This document shows, one piece after another, positions 28,359 to 38,214 of a DNA stretch of 64,000 bases. How positions within the stretch are numbered: the stretch's first letter is position 1; every line of letters starts with the position of its first letter. The notes beneath the pieces are model-generated. The model saw only the letters and a list, made by a program, of their open reading frames with translations. It was not told the origin of the DNA and did no database searches. The position numbers and the translations under genes are program-made. The DNA is from Polynucleobacter sinensis (GTDB lineage Bacteria; Pseudomonadota; Gammaproteobacteria; Burkholderiales; Burkholderiaceae). The DNA is taken from contig NZ_LOJJ01000009.1 in NCBI RefSeq assembly GCF_001595985.1, forward strand, positions 124,001-188,000. Direction: 5' to 3'.

Positions 28359-29348
28359 TTACTTTTGATACCAAGAGCTTTGGGTATAGCGTGACCAGCC
28401 ATACTGCAGAAGTACTAAGCTGACTGCGCTAGTTGGTAAAGCAAGCAGCACCCCAAAAAAGCCAAATAATTTCCCAAAGAGTAGCAATGCAAATAGAACT
28501 GCAACTGGATGTAAGCCAATACGTTCGCCCACCAAGCGAGGGGTTAAGAAAAAGCCCTCTATGAATTGCCCAAGGCCGTATATCACCAACACCCCAATGA
28601 GAGCGCTACCTGGCCCGAATTGTAAGAGGGCCGCAAGGATTGCTAGCGTAAATCCTAAGGTAATGCCGATATATGGGATGACGATCATGAGTGCGGTAAA
28701 TACGCCCAGGGCTACAGCACCCTTAATGCCAATCAAGCTAAGTCCGACACTGTAAAAAATGGACATGATTGAGATGACGATGAGCATGCCTCTGAGGTAT
28801 TGCGAGAGCAGGCCGTCCGCATGCATGACTAAATGATGGACCGTATTTTGTGCGCGAAGCGGAACAATCGATTTAACGAGTTTGAAAAAGTGATCCCAGT
28901 CAATCAAAAGGTAGAACATGACGAACAAGATCAAAACTGCATTGACAAATCCTGCGATAACCGAGCTCCCCGATACTAGAACTGTCTCTAGGGTAGATGA
29001 CATTAAGGCATCAGAATTGTCATTAAGATGCTCGGTAATTTTTTGAGTAGCATTTGCCTTGAGTGTGTTCCAGTCAACATTGATGTGAAATTCATTGAGT
29101 TTGGGGCCGAGCCAAGATTGGGTGTTTTGGATCCAATCGGGCAATTGGGCCTTAATCAGAGGGATTTCAGTTTTCAGGAGGGCAATGAAGAGGATCAGAA
29201 TCGAAAATACGATGCCTAGACCCATAATCATGGCAACGCCAGCAGCGGCTGCGCGGGGTAAATGTCGTCCTTCAAGCCATAGGCAAAGGGGGCGTAGGGC
29301 ATAGGCCAGTATGAATGCGGTCAGAAAAGGGGTAAAAATCTCAGCCAT
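28359..29348 (-). CDS. AI-2E family transporter (PerM/YdiK-like membrane protein)
   Basis: The 329-residue protein has about seven to eight hydrophobic membrane segments, including two at the N-terminus (about 7-65), one near 145-165 and a cluster from about 200 to 310. The segments LPDWIQNTQ and GQFIEGFFLTPRLVGERIGLHPV are signatures of the AI-2E transporter/PerM family. The substrate is not established for this subgroup. It is first of the minus-strand series hda-HAD-pcnB-folK-panB and divergent from purM. Confidence 0.9.
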   Translation of the reverse strand: MAEIFTPFLTAFILAYALRPLCLWLEGRHLPRAAAAGVAMIMGLGIVFSILILFIALLKTEIPLIKAQLPDWIQNTQSWLGPKLNEFHINVDWNTLKANATQKITEHLNDNSDALMSSTLETVLVSGSSVIAGFVNAVLILFVMFYLLIDWDHFFKLVKSIVPLRAQNTVHHLVMHADGLLSQYLRGMLIVISIMSIFYSVGLSLIGIKGAVALGVFTALMIVIPYIGITLGFTLAILAALLQFGPGSALIGVLVIYGLGQFIEGFFLTPRLVGERIGLHPVAVLFALLLFGKLFGFFGVLLALPTSAVSLVLLQYGWSRYTQSSWYQK

Positions 29349-29420
29349 CTTGTTCGAATCCTCTAGAATTCAATGATTCTACCGATCAAGTAACGTTTTC
29401 ACTAATCTTCTATCTCTGCC

Positions 29421-30473
29421 ATGACCTCATCTACCAATTCCTCCTCAAAAGGCCTTTCCTACCGTGACGCAGGTGTCGATATTGATGCCGGAGACGATTT
29501 AGTAGATCGGATTAAGCCTTTAGCTAAGAAAACCATGCGCGAGGGCGTATTGGCGGGAATTGGCGGTTTTGGCGCGCTCTTTGAGGTTCCCAAGCGTTAT
29601 AAAGAACCCGTTTTAGTATCGGGTACCGATGGCGTTGGAACCAAACTCAGGCTAGCCTTTGAGTGGAACCGTCACGATACGATTGGTCAGGATTTGGTTG
29701 CCATGAGCGTGAATGATATTTTGGTCCAAGGTGCTGAACCCCTCTTTTTCTTGGATTACTTTGCTTGTGGAAAATTATCCGTAGACACCGCTGCTACTGT
29801 GGTGGCTGGAATTGCCAAGGGGTGTGAATTGTCTGGCTGCGCCCTCATTGGTGGTGAAACTGCCGAGATGCCTGGGATGTATCCTCCTGGTGAATATGAT
29901 TTGGCTGGTTTTGCCGTAGGCGCTGTTGAAAAATCCAAGATCATCACTGGCGCAACAATTGCTCCTGGTGATGTTGTTTTGGCGATTGGTTCGAGTGGCG
30001 CACATTCCAATGGCTACTCTCTCGTACGCAAAATTATTGAACGTGCTGGTGCTAAGCCAACGGATGATTTAGGCGGTCGCTCTCTAGGCGATGTGGTGAT
30101 GGCCCCTACAGAAATTTATGTAAAACCGCTTCTCAAATTGATCTCTGAGATCAATGTGAAAGGTATGGCCCATATTACTGGTGGTGGTTTGGTGGACAAC
30201 GTTCCCCGCGTACTTCCAGAAAATACTCAGGCTGTTTTGCATCGCGATAGTTGGCAAATGCCGGAGCTCTTCCGTTGGTTGCAGATGAAAGGCGGTGTTG
30301 CTGATGCGGAGATGGTGCGCGTCTTTAACTGCGGCATTGGCATGGTGGTGATTGTGGCTGCCGATCAAGCGGAGACTGCAATCAAATCTCTGAAGGCTGA
30401 GGGCTTAAATGCCTGGACTGTGGGTGAGGTTGTGGAGCGTCCCGCTGGCGCACCTCAAACTATTGTCATTTAA
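29421..30473 (+). CDS. purM: Phosphoribosylformylglycinamidine cyclo-ligase
   Basis: PurM (AIR synthetase) closes the imidazole ring in purine synthesis. The conserved start [20 protein letters not shown] and the segments [24 protein letters not shown] and [16 protein letters not shown] identify it. The 350-residue length is normal. It is a single gene converging on miaA; the two stop codons share a TTAA. purN lies 22 kb away in the same window. Confidence 0.97.
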   Translation: MTSSTNSSSKGLSYRDAGVDIDAGDDLVDRIKPLAKKTMREGVLAGIGGFGALFEVPKRYKEPVLVSGTDGVGTKLRLAFEWNRHDTIGQDLVAMSVNDILVQGAEPLFFLDYFACGKLSVDTAATVVAGIAKGCELSGCALIGGETAEMPGMYPPGEYDLAGFAVGAVEKSKIITGATIAPGDVVLAIGSSGAHSNGYSLVRKIIERAGAKPTDDLGGRSLGDVVMAPTEIYVKPLLKLISEINVKGMAHITGGGLVDNVPRVLPENTQAVLHRDSWQMPELFRWLQMKGGVADAEMVRVFNCGIGMVVIVAADQAETAIKSLKAEGLNAWTVGEVVERPAGAPQTIVI

Positions 30474-31495
30474 GGCCGAAATCGCCCCCAGGCTTTTTCC
30501 AAACTGTTTTTGCAATATTCCATGGCCCCCTTTAGTTCTTCTGGGTTAAAGGGGTCAAAGGTTTTTCTTCCTGAAATCGCCCGCAACCAAGTGAGTTGTC
30601 GTTTACCAAGTTGCCTAGTGGCAGCTAATGCCTTGTAGCGCATTTCTTCGAAATTGGTTTGCCCATCTAAGTATTCCCAAGCCTGTCGATAGCCAACAGA
30701 TCGGATTGCTGGCAAGTCTGCGTGAAGCTGAGGATTTTTTCTCAAAGCCTGAACCTCTTCAATGAAACCACTGACAAGCATTTCATCAAATCGTTTTTCA
30801 AGGTTTTGATGTAGGCGTGAGCGATCACTGGGTTCTAGCGAAACAAGATTGATCCATTCGGGAATAGATGACCCCTCTCTACCATCTTCGCTTGGTGAGT
30901 CTGCTAGCAATGCAGACATTGGCTTGCCAGTAATTTCATAAACCTCAAGGGCGCGTTGAACGCGTTGCGAGTCATTGGGTTGAAGTCGTGCGGCTGCCTC
31001 TGGATCGACCTTGGTTAATTGCGCATGCATTGCAGGCCAACCAATAGCTTTGCCTTGCTCTTCTAGACGAGAGCGAATTTCTGGATTGGCAGGCGGGAGT
31101 GAGGATAGGCCATGAGCCCATGCTCTCCAGTACAGCATCGTGCCACCCACTACTATTGGAATATTTCCACGCGCCAAGATTTCTTGGCATAAGCGTTTGG
31201 CATCATTTGCAAAACGTGCTGCTGAGTATGATTCAGTCGGCTCCAAAATATCAATCAAATGATGGTGAACGAGGGCTTGTTCTGCTTTGGTGGGTTTGGC
31301 GCTACCAATATCTAATCCGCGATATACCAAGGCAGAGTCCATGCTGATGAGTTCAAGGGTTGCGCCAAGAGACTTTGCGTATTCCGCCAAAGACATGGTG
31401 AGGTGCGTTTTGCCTGAGCCTGTAGGACCAACAATGCAGAGAATGGGTTCGTGGTCTAAGGCATGCTGAGGCTGAATGTAGGGTTCAGTTTGCAT
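30470..31495 (-). CDS. miaA: tRNA dimethylallyltransferase
   Basis: MiaA adds a dimethylallyl group to A37 of tRNAs reading UNN codons. The P-loop GPTGSGKT is at residues 23-30, followed by [18 protein letters not shown] and [15 protein letters not shown]. The residue normally Gln in the DSMQ motif is Leu here (DSAL). The 341-residue length is normal. A perfect TATAAT lies five bases before the ATG. hfq and hflX, frequent miaA neighbours elsewhere, are absent. Confidence 0.96.
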   Translation of the reverse strand: MQTEPYIQPQHALDHEPILCIVGPTGSGKTHLTMSLAEYAKSLGATLELISMDSALVYRGLDIGSAKPTKAEQALVHHHLIDILEPTESYSAARFANDAKRLCQEILARGNIPIVVGGTMLYWRAWAHGLSSLPPANPEIRSRLEEQGKAIGWPAMHAQLTKVDPEAAARLQPNDSQRVQRALEVYEITGKPMSALLADSPSEDGREGSSIPEWINLVSLEPSDRSRLHQNLEKRFDEMLVSGFIEEVQALRKNPQLHADLPAIRSVGYRQAWEYLDGQTNFEEMRYKALAATRQLGKRQLTWLRAISGRKTFDPFNPEELKGAMEYCKNSLEKAWGRFRP

Positions 31496-31500
31496 AGCTC

Positions 31501-31506
31501 ATTATA
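31501..31506 (-). promoter_or_regulatory. -10 box very close to the miaA start
   Basis: TATAAT on the minus strand lies five bases from the miaA ATG. Transcription would start within or just before the start codon, giving a leaderless mRNA. No clear -35 hexamer is seen. Confidence 0.45.
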
Positions 31507-31563
31507 AGAATGAAATCTCCTGGTAACTAGTGCTGAGCCTGTTAATATCCTCTCAACTCATAA

Positions 31564-32223
31564 ATGGAGCGCAAGTTGATCGATACCTTATTGCAGTTGG
31601 GAGATTTGTTGTTGCACATTGATCGCCATCTCGATGTGGTGATTCAGCAATATGGAAATTGGGCTTATGGCCTGCTATTCGCTATCGTTTTTGCGGAAAC
31701 TGGCCTAGTGGTAGCCCCCTTCCTGCCAGGTGACTCTTTGCTATTTATCGCAGGGGCTTACTGCGCTACAGAGCATTTTAATTTATGGACTTTGTGTATC
31801 GGTTTACTCATCGCTGCAATCGCTGGCAATACCGTGAATTATTTCATCGGTCGATGGATCGGTCATCGTATTTTTGCGAGTGAATCACGCTGGATTGATC
31901 AGGCTGCTTTACGCAAGACCCATTCTTTTTATGAAAAGCATGGCGGCAAAACAATTATCGTCGCTCGTTTTCTGCCGATCATTCGCACCTTTGCACCATT
32001 CGTTGCCGGTATATCGGAAATGAATTTTTCTCGCTTTCAGCTATTCAATGTCACTGGTGCAGTGTTGTGGGTATTTGGATTGGTGGTTGCAGGTTATTTC
32101 TTTGGCAATATTCCGATCATTCGCCAAAACCTGAATGTCATTGTATTAATTGGAATTGGCGCTGCAGCCATTCCGATTGTTCTTGCAGCGTTATATAAGA
32201 TTTTTAAGCGTAAGACAAAGTAA
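31564..32223 (+). CDS. DedA family membrane protein
   Basis: The 219-residue inner-membrane protein belongs to the DedA (SNARE-associated/VTT) family, linked to membrane lipid scrambling and membrane potential. Conserved family segments are FAETGLVVAPFLPGDSLLF, NTVNYFIGRWIG and ARFLPIIRTFAPFVAG with the functional Arg residues. It is transcribed alone, converging on the SirB1-type gene, with a strong hairpin in between. Confidence 0.92.
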   Translation: MERKLIDTLLQLGDLLLHIDRHLDVVIQQYGNWAYGLLFAIVFAETGLVVAPFLPGDSLLFIAGAYCATEHFNLWTLCIGLLIAAIAGNTVNYFIGRWIGHRIFASESRWIDQAALRKTHSFYEKHGGKTIIVARFLPIIRTFAPFVAGISEMNFSRFQLFNVTGAVLWVFGLVVAGYFFGNIPIIRQNLNVIVLIGIGAAAIPIVLAALYKIFKRKTK

Positions 32224-32229
32224 GCGATT

Positions 32230-32253
32230 GCAACTCCTTCGGAAAGGAGTTGC
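32230..32253. terminator. Perfect hairpin between convergent genes
   Basis: GCAACTCCTT and AAGGAGTTGC form a 10-bp stem with a CGGA loop, starting seven bases after the dedA stop. There is no T-run on either side, so it may act with Rho or protect 3' ends rather than act as an intrinsic terminator. Confidence 0.45.
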
Positions 32254-32266
32254 TCGTAGTCATCAC

Positions 32267-33109
32267 TTAGTGCAACTTGGTTTGACTCTCGAGTGTGGCG
32301 ATATGTTCGCGAATATCTGCAGCATCATCTGCCCCGGGCATTTCAGTGAGATAGCGATGCATATCCGCGAGTGCGGGACGCACATACTCTAGTTGGGCGA
32401 AGATAAGTCCACGGTCACGAATTTCTTCCATCGAGTCGGGCAACAAAATGACGAGACGTTCTTGTATCCCGAGTAAACGTTCCCAGCGCTCATGCTCGGA
32501 ATAAATCATTTTGAGATTTCTTAAAAAGCGAGAGAGGATTTCTCTGGCGCTTGAGGCGCGCAAGAAAAGATTGAGAGGTAAGCTTAGTTCACCGCGATAG
32601 CCCTTGGCATCCAGGTAGGGATCAAGCATCTCTTGTAATTGGTTCTTTGAGAGGGATTCGCCTGTCAGTGGATCCATGATGATTTCTCCTTGTTGCAGGG
32701 AGATGCGCATCATAAAGTGATTGGGGAAAGAAACCCCACGAATATTTAAGCCAATCTGTTGGCCTAATTCCATCATCAGAATTGCTAAGGAGATTGGAAT
32801 GCCACGACGATTTTCAATGATCTGATGGAGATAAGAATTCTCGGGCGCGTAAAAGTCATTTGGATTTGGCCCAAAGCCGAGCTCAGTGTAAAAGAAATGC
32901 TTTAGCAACTGCAGGCGCTGAATTGGTGGTGTATCTGGTGTAATGCGTTGCTTGAGTTTGTTGCCCCACTGATCAATTTGATCAAGTACACCCTGCACAT
33001 CCAAATCGGGATAGGCATGTTGCGCTATCGCGACCGCAGCCTCGGTGAGGGGGAGATGCTCATCTTCCGCAACTAGGGAAGTAAAGTAGTCAAGTTGTTG
33101 TGTTGGCAT
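32267..33109 (-). CDS. SirB1 family protein (transglutaminase-like with TPR)
   Basis: The protein (280 residues from the ATG at 33109, MPTQQLDYF) has the N-terminal transglutaminase-like domain of the SirB1/YchA family, with NSYLHQIIENRRGIPISLAILMMELG, and a C-terminal TPR-like tail. Its biochemical role is unknown. A longer upstream reading would cover the end of murJ and is rejected. It starts five bases after the murJ stop, so it is probably co-transcribed. Confidence 0.87.
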   Translation of the reverse strand: MPTQQLDYFTSLVAEDEHLPLTEAAVAIAQHAYPDLDVQGVLDQIDQWGNKLKQRITPDTPPIQRLQLLKHFFYTELGFGPNPNDFYAPENSYLHQIIENRRGIPISLAILMMELGQQIGLNIRGVSFPNHFMMRISLQQGEIIMDPLTGESLSKNQLQEMLDPYLDAKGYRGELSLPLNLFLRASSAREILSRFLRNLKMIYSEHERWERLLGIQERLVILLPDSMEEIRDRGLIFAQLEYVRPALADMHRYLTEMPGADDAADIREHIATLESQTKLH

Positions 33110-33114
33110 AAGAG

Positions 33115-34668
33115 CTATTTTGCATGACGCAGGAATTTTTGCCAGCGAATTCCTACCAAAGCTAATGCCGCAAAGTAAACAACTGCCGCCCCGGTCAACC
33201 AGGCGCCGACCAATCCAATTCTGAGCCAGGGGCTTGATTGAAGGGCAATCCAATCATGGGAGCTTGCAGCGAAATACAAGAGTAGCGAAAAGGGAGCCAA
33301 AGCAAGCAAAAGCTGACCTAAATACTTGGGCCATGCAGAGTTGGGTAGGGCGCCGCGCCTATGGAGCCCTACCCATAAGAGTGTTGCATTTAAACAAGCG
33401 CCAGTGCCAACGGATAGGGCTAAGCCGGCATGGCCCAGCCAAGGAACAAAGGCTAGGTTGGCTAATTGCGTCGCCACCAACACAAGCAAACCAATTTTTA
33501 CTGGGGTGCGAATATCTTGGCGTGAGTAAAAGCCGGGTGCCAATATTTTTACCAAGATAAGGCCAATCAGGCCAACTCCATAAGCTGCTAATGCTCGCTG
33601 TGTCATCAGAACATCAAGGGCATTAAATTTTCCGTAGTGATATAAAACTGCCGCGAGTGGCTCGCCAAAAATGAAGAGGGCAATAGCGCAGGGGGCTGCG
33701 AGTAAGAATGTGAGTTGTAGACCCCAAACTAGTAGTTCGCCAGCATGAACCAAATCATTTTTTGCATTCGCTTTACTGAGGCTTGGAAGTAGAACGGTTC
33801 CTAATGCGACCCCTAAAAGCGCTGTTGGAAATTCCATCAATCTATCTGCATAAGATAGCCACGAGACGCTACCTGCTTGTAAGCGGGAAGCAATATTGGT
33901 ATTGATGATCAGGGAAATTTGAGCAACCGATACGGCAAATACTGCGGGCCCCATTAATTTAAGTACGCGCCTAGCATCTGGATTTTGAATGGCCGCCCAG
34001 ATCGCTCCGGACATCAGTCCTATTCTTGGCAACAAGCCCAAACGTGATAGCGCCGGAATTTGAATGGCCAACTGCAAGACCCCTCCCAGGAGAACGCCAA
34101 TACTTAAAGCGTAAATCGGTTGCTCGAGATGGGGTGCCAAAAAGATGGCGCTACCGATAAGGGCTAGATTTAGTAAAACGGGGGTAAATGCCGGAATCGC
34201 AAAGCGACCAAAGGTATTGAGGATTCCTGCTGAAAGGGAAACCATTGATATCAGGCCAATATAAGGGAACATGATGCGGGTCATTAAAACGCTAGCCTCG
34301 TAGGCAGGGCCACCTTTAAATCCCGTGGCAATGGCCAAAATGAGCAGTGGCGCCCCGATAACGCCGAGTAGTACCGTGAGGAGTAGCGCCCAAAATAAGA
34401 GGGTTGCAACCGCATTTACGAGGATTTGGGCCTGTTTTACGTCCCCTTTACTGGAAATTTCCCCCAAAATTGGCACAAATGCCTGGGAAAATGCCCCTTC
34501 CGCAAAGAGGCGGCGAAGCAAATTTGGCAGTCTAAAAGCCACGTTGAAGGCGTCAGTCCACTCTGAAGCCCCAAAACTACGGGCAATGAGCGTTTCCCGA
34601 AGCAGTCCCGTAATTCGGGACAGCATCGTCAGGGAGCTGACCTTGGCAGCAGCAGAAAGCAGATTCAT
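33115..34668 (-). CDS. murJ: Lipid II flippase MurJ
   Basis: MurJ (MviN) flips lipid II across the inner membrane for peptidoglycan synthesis. The 517-residue protein has about 14 hydrophobic segments. The N-terminus SSLTMLSRITGLLRETLIARSFGAS and the cytoplasmic-loop segment RRLFAEGAFSQAFVPIL are diagnostic. It is divergent from rpsT, as in many proteobacteria, and the SirB1-type gene follows five bases after its stop. Confidence 0.96.
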   Translation of the reverse strand: MNLLSAAAKVSSLTMLSRITGLLRETLIARSFGASEWTDAFNVAFRLPNLLRRLFAEGAFSQAFVPILGEISSKGDVKQAQILVNAVATLLFWALLLTVLLGVIGAPLLILAIATGFKGGPAYEASVLMTRIMFPYIGLISMVSLSAGILNTFGRFAIPAFTPVLLNLALIGSAIFLAPHLEQPIYALSIGVLLGGVLQLAIQIPALSRLGLLPRIGLMSGAIWAAIQNPDARRVLKLMGPAVFAVSVAQISLIINTNIASRLQAGSVSWLSYADRLMEFPTALLGVALGTVLLPSLSKANAKNDLVHAGELLVWGLQLTFLLAAPCAIALFIFGEPLAAVLYHYGKFNALDVLMTQRALAAYGVGLIGLILVKILAPGFYSRQDIRTPVKIGLLVLVATQLANLAFVPWLGHAGLALSVGTGACLNATLLWVGLHRRGALPNSAWPKYLGQLLLALAPFSLLLYFAASSHDWIALQSSPWLRIGLVGAWLTGAAVVYFAALALVGIRWQKFLRHAK

Positions 34669-34821
34669 GGGTCAATTTTCCCCTATTTATCAAGCGACTG
34701 GGCTTTTTTAGTCCTTTAATGTAAAATCTTGGGTTTTGGTGAGTCAGCTTACAAATTTGGCGAACCCACACAGAATTTCAGTTAACCGTATTTTGTAATT
34801 TTTATATAGCAAGGTTTAAAG

Positions 34822-35088
34822 ATGGCCAATACCGCACAAGCGCGTAAACGCGCACGGCAGGCAGTAAAACAAAACGAACACAACTCAAGCTTGCGTTCAA
34901 AGCTACGTACTTCCATTAAGGCAGTTCGTAAAGCAATCGAAACTGGTGATAAAGCTGCAGCGGCTAAAGTTTTTGCAGCAACTCAATCAACAATCGATAA
35001 GATTGCTGACAAGAAGATTGCTCACAAAAATACTGCAGCACGTCAGAAGTCACGTTTGTCTGCAGCTATCAAGGCGATGGCAGCGTAA
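34822..35088 (+). CDS. rpsT: 30S ribosomal protein S20
   Basis: S20 binds 16S rRNA early in 30S assembly. The small basic protein (88 residues) starts [20 protein letters not shown] and ends [13 protein letters not shown], both typical. AAGG lies upstream of the ATG. The 150-base leader between murJ and rpsT has TAAAAT (34722-34727) and TATATA-like boxes and a possible long-range pairing TGGGTT/AACCCA (34730-34768); I cannot assign the promoter among these. A strong terminator follows. Confidence 0.97.
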   Translation: MANTAQARKRARQAVKQNEHNSSLRSKLRTSIKAVRKAIETGDKAAAAKVFAATQSTIDKIADKKIAHKNTAARQKSRLSAAIKAMAA

Positions 35089-35131
35089 GACGTTTTTAGT
35101 TTTAGGCAGGTCTGAGATGCTCAGGCCTAAG

Positions 35132-35157
35132 CCCGCTCCTGATCAGAGCGGGTTTTT
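35132..35157 (+). terminator. Intrinsic terminator after rpsT
   Basis: CCCGCTC and GAGCGGG pair around a seven-base loop and are followed by TTTTT. It ends the rpsT transcript just before the end of the convergent DUF3579 gene. Confidence 0.85.
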
Positions 35158-35161
35158 GTTT

Positions 35162-35476
35162 TTAGGACTGGGTTTGTGGCTGAGGTTCAAACTCGCATGC
35201 TTCTTCAATTGGCAGGCTATTGTCTTTAGCAAAGTTCATGACAAAGTCGAGCGCCCTTGGATCAAGCTCTCCCAGTCTGGTATCAATAACAACGCATTTC
35301 ACTGTTGCAATCACCACTGGCCTGACATAGGGTGAGTAAGTGAAGCGGGGGTCGCCGGCATCGCCTGGTGGGCGAAAAGTGGCCATTACTCCGCAAAGAC
35401 GTTCGGCCCAGTCGCTGGGACGAAAAGGTTTGCCCGAAGTGGTAATGCCTTGAATGAAAAGCTTTTTGTGGTTCAA
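35162..35476 (-). CDS. DUF3579 family protein
   Basis: The protein (104 residues) matches DUF3579, a small family of unknown function in betaproteobacteria, through FIQGITTSGKPFRPSDWAERLCGVM. The start is a TTG (MNHKKLFIQG); no ATG or GTG is available before the in-frame stop upstream, and the Shine-Dalgarno sequence is poor. Its location between rpsT and argF is the usual one for this family. No catalytic motif is visible. Confidence 0.85.
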   Translation of the reverse strand: MNHKKLFIQGITTSGKPFRPSDWAERLCGVMATFRPPGDAGDPRFTYSPYVRPVVIATVKCVVIDTRLGELDPRALDFVMNFAKDNSLPIEEACEFEPQPQTQS

Positions 35477-35628
35477 GTTGGCGTAGAAATCGTTGTAAGG
35501 AGTAAGTGTTGCTTAGCCCTCTAGCTTAACAGTCTGAGAAGGCCTTAAGATGACTTTAGGAACTATTTTCGTGCAGTTCGAAGCCCAAACAAAAAATGCA
35601 AGCTAAAACTCTAGTAGAAAGCTCAACA

Positions 35629-36576
35629 ATGACATCTTTGGCAAAGCCCCAAGTGCCTGGCCAGGTTCGGCATTACTTGCAGTTTGCCGACCTGACTCGC
35701 GAAGAGTATGGATATCTCCTGAAGCGCTCCGCTTGGCTTAAAACTAAATTTAAGAGCTACGAGACATGGCACCCTTTGCATGATCGCACCTTGGCGATGA
35801 TTTTTGAGAAGCATTCCACGCGTACTCGTCTTTCCTTCGAGGCGGGCATCCACCAGCTTGGTGGTCATGCGGTCTACCTGAATACCCGAGATACCCAATT
35901 AGGTCGTGGCGAGCCTGTAGAAGACGCTGCGCAGGTGATTTCTAGGATGACTGACATCATCATGATTCGCACCTTTGGCCAGGAGATTATTGAGCGCTTT
36001 GCTGCTAATTCTCGTGTGCCAGTGATTAATGGCTTAACGAATGAGTATCACCCTTGCCAGGTCTTAGCTGATATCTTTACTTTTGTAGAGGCGCGGGGTC
36101 CAATTCAAGGTAAAACAGTTGCTTGGGTCGGTGACGCTAACAATATGGCTTATACCTGGATTCAGGCGGCCGAATGCTTAGATTTCCAAATTCGTTTCTC
36201 TGCGCCGGCTGGCTATCAATTGGACGCCTCTAGATTAACGGCTACCGCACTCAAACACCTGACTGTTTGCGCCGACCCTAAAGATGCGTGCAAAGGTGCG
36301 GATTTAGTAACTACCGATGTATGGACCAGCATGGGCTACGAAGATGAAAATACTTCTCGGATGGCGGCCTTTAAAGATTGGATGGTCGATGAAGAGTTGA
36401 TGTCTTTAGCAAAGCCAGATGCCTTGTTTATGCACTGCTTGCCAGCGCATCGCGGCGAAGAAGTATCTGCTGAAGTAATTGATGGCCCTCAAAGCATTGT
36501 TTGGGAAGAAGCGGAAAATCGCCTGCATGTGCAAAAAGCCTTAATGGAGTATTTGCTTTGTGGGCGCCTGGATTAA
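35629..36576 (+). CDS. argF: Ornithine carbamoyltransferase
   Basis: It makes citrulline from ornithine and carbamoyl phosphate in arginine synthesis. From the ATG at 35629 (315 residues), the carbamoyl-phosphate motif STRT is at 63-66, HPCQ at 141-144 and HCLP at 269-272. An in-frame ATG at 35596 would add 11 residues; I prefer the later start because it fits family length better, though neither has a strong Shine-Dalgarno sequence. argG follows after 46 bases, and argD is elsewhere in the window. Confidence 0.95.
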   Translation: MTSLAKPQVPGQVRHYLQFADLTREEYGYLLKRSAWLKTKFKSYETWHPLHDRTLAMIFEKHSTRTRLSFEAGIHQLGGHAVYLNTRDTQLGRGEPVEDAAQVISRMTDIIMIRTFGQEIIERFAANSRVPVINGLTNEYHPCQVLADIFTFVEARGPIQGKTVAWVGDANNMAYTWIQAAECLDFQIRFSAPAGYQLDASRLTATALKHLTVCADPKDACKGADLVTTDVWTSMGYEDENTSRMAAFKDWMVDEELMSLAKPDALFMHCLPAHRGEEVSAEVIDGPQSIVWEEAENRLHVQKALMEYLLCGRLD

Positions 36577-36622
36577 ATTTTTATGTAATTTGTTTTAGTT
36601 CATTGTTAATTGAAAAGAAATC

Positions 36623-37852
36623 ATGTCTGATATTAAAAAAGTAGTACTTGCTTATTCTGGCGGCCTGGATACCAGTGTGATCTTGAAGTGGCTTCAAGAT
36701 ACCTATCAATGTGAAATCGTTACATTCACTGCCGACTTAGGTCAAGGTGAGGAGCTCGAGCCAGCGCGTGCCAAAGCATTGCAGTTCGGCATCAAGCCGG
36801 AAAATATTTTTATTGACGATCTGCGTGAAGAGTTTGTGCGTGATTTTGTATTCCCTATGTTTCGTGCCAACACGATTTATGAAGGAGAGTATTTACTTGG
36901 TACGTCGATTGCGCGTCCATTAATTGCCAAGCGCCAAATTGATATTGCTCGTTTGACAGGCGCGGATTCTGTATCGCATGGTGCAACTGGTAAAGGTAAC
37001 GATCAGGTGCGTTTTGAGTTGGGCTATTACGCTTTGGAACCCGGAATTAAGGTGATTGCGCCATGGCGTGAATGGGATTTGCTCTCGCGTGAAAAATTAA
37101 TGGCTTATGCAGAAAAGCATGGCATTCCAGTCGAGATGAAGCATAAGCAGGGTGGTTCACCATATTCAATGGATGCCAATCTCTTACATATCAGCTACGA
37201 AGGTCGTCATCTCGAGAACCCTAATGCTGAAGCTGAAGAGTCTATGTGGCGTTGGACTGTTTCTCCTGAAAAGGCTCCAGATACTCCAGAAATTATTGAA
37301 ATTGAGTTCCGCTCGGGCGATCCAGTGGCCATTAATGGACAGACTTATAAGCCACATGAGTTATTGGCTGAGCTCAATCGCCTTGGCGGTAAGCATGGTA
37401 TTGGTCGCTTGGATTTAGTCGAGAATCGTTTTGTGGGCATGAAGAGCCGCGGTTGCTATGAAACCCCTGGTGGCACTATCTTGTTGAAGGCTCACCGTGG
37501 CATTGAGAGCATTACTCTGGACCGTGAAGTGGCACACTTGAAAGATGATTTGATGCCACGTTATGCAAGTTTGATCTATAACGGTTTATGGTGGGCGCCA
37601 GAGCGCATCGCTTTACAAACTCTGATTGATCATACGCAGCAAATGGTTAATGGTGTAGTGCGCTTGAAACTCTATAAGGGTTCCGTATCGGTCATCTCCC
37701 GTGATTCTGCAAATACACTATTTGATCAAACGATTGCAACTTTTGATGATGATGGCGGCGCTTATAACCAGGCAGACGCTGGTGGCTTTATAAAGCTCAA
37801 TGCATTGCGCATGCGTATCGCTGAAACGGCGAAGCGTAAGCGCGCGAAATAA
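36623..37852 (+). CDS. argG: Argininosuccinate synthase
   Basis: It joins citrulline and aspartate using ATP. The PP-loop [12 protein letters not shown] begins at residue 10, followed by [33 protein letters not shown], diagnostic for ArgG. The 409-residue length is normal. It follows argF and precedes ppnP by 36 bases, so the three genes probably share a transcript. No ARG box was recognised with confidence upstream of argF. Confidence 0.97.
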   Translation: MSDIKKVVLAYSGGLDTSVILKWLQDTYQCEIVTFTADLGQGEELEPARAKALQFGIKPENIFIDDLREEFVRDFVFPMFRANTIYEGEYLLGTSIARPLIAKRQIDIARLTGADSVSHGATGKGNDQVRFELGYYALEPGIKVIAPWREWDLLSREKLMAYAEKHGIPVEMKHKQGGSPYSMDANLLHISYEGRHLENPNAEAEESMWRWTVSPEKAPDTPEIIEIEFRSGDPVAINGQTYKPHELLAELNRLGGKHGIGRLDLVENRFVGMKSRGCYETPGGTILLKAHRGIESITLDREVAHLKDDLMPRYASLIYNGLWWAPERIALQTLIDHTQQMVNGVVRLKLYKGSVSVISRDSANTLFDQTIATFDDDGGAYNQADAGGFIKLNALRMRIAETAKRKRAK

Positions 37853-37888
37853 GTTATCCCAATAGTTATTTAGATAGAGGAAATTAAG

Positions 37889-38194
37889 ATGCAATTTGAT
37901 CAAGTTTCAGTAGGTAAGAAGGCCAATGTATTTTTCGATGGCAAGTGCGTATCTCATACCGTGACTATGCCTAATGGCGTTCGAAAGTCAGTTGGGGTGG
38001 TGCTACCTAGCACCTTGCGCTTTGACCTCAGCACTAAAGAAGTAATGGAGGTGGTTGATGGAAGCGCCTTCGTTAGTATTAATGGCGCTCCTGAGGTGGA
38101 ATTTAAAGCTGGACAAAGCTGGGAAGTGGAGAAGGGTGGTTACTTCATTATTCGTGCCGAGGCACCGGTGCACTATGTCTGCCACTTTGAATAA
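37889..38194 (+). CDS. ppnP: Pyrimidine/purine nucleoside phosphorylase PpnP
   Basis: The small cupin protein (101 residues) matches the PpnP/YaiE family (formerly DUF1255), which phosphorolyses several nucleosides. GVVLPSTLRFDLSTKEVMEVVDGSAFV and the C-terminal HYVCHFE are typical. A GAGGAAATTAAG sequence upstream of the ATG provides a good ribosome-binding site. It probably ends the argF-argG transcript; no functional link with arginine synthesis is obvious. Confidence 0.92.
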   Translation: MQFDQVSVGKKANVFFDGKCVSHTVTMPNGVRKSVGVVLPSTLRFDLSTKEVMEVVDGSAFVSINGAPEVEFKAGQSWEVEKGGYFIIRAEAPVHYVCHFE

Positions 38195-38212
38195 AGGTTG
38201 GCAGTACCTTTA
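38192..38212 (+). terminator. Weak hairpin after ppnP
   Basis: TAAAGGT and ACCTTTA pair around a seven-base loop; the 5' arm begins within the ppnP stop codon. The following sequence is only moderately T-rich. Confidence 0.35.
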
Positions 38213-38214
38213 GG

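Noticed and set aside
29349..29365. GTTCGAATCC, resembling a tRNA T-loop
   Set aside because: No acceptor, D or anticodon arms can be placed around it; it lies in the short leader before the AI-2E transporter gene.
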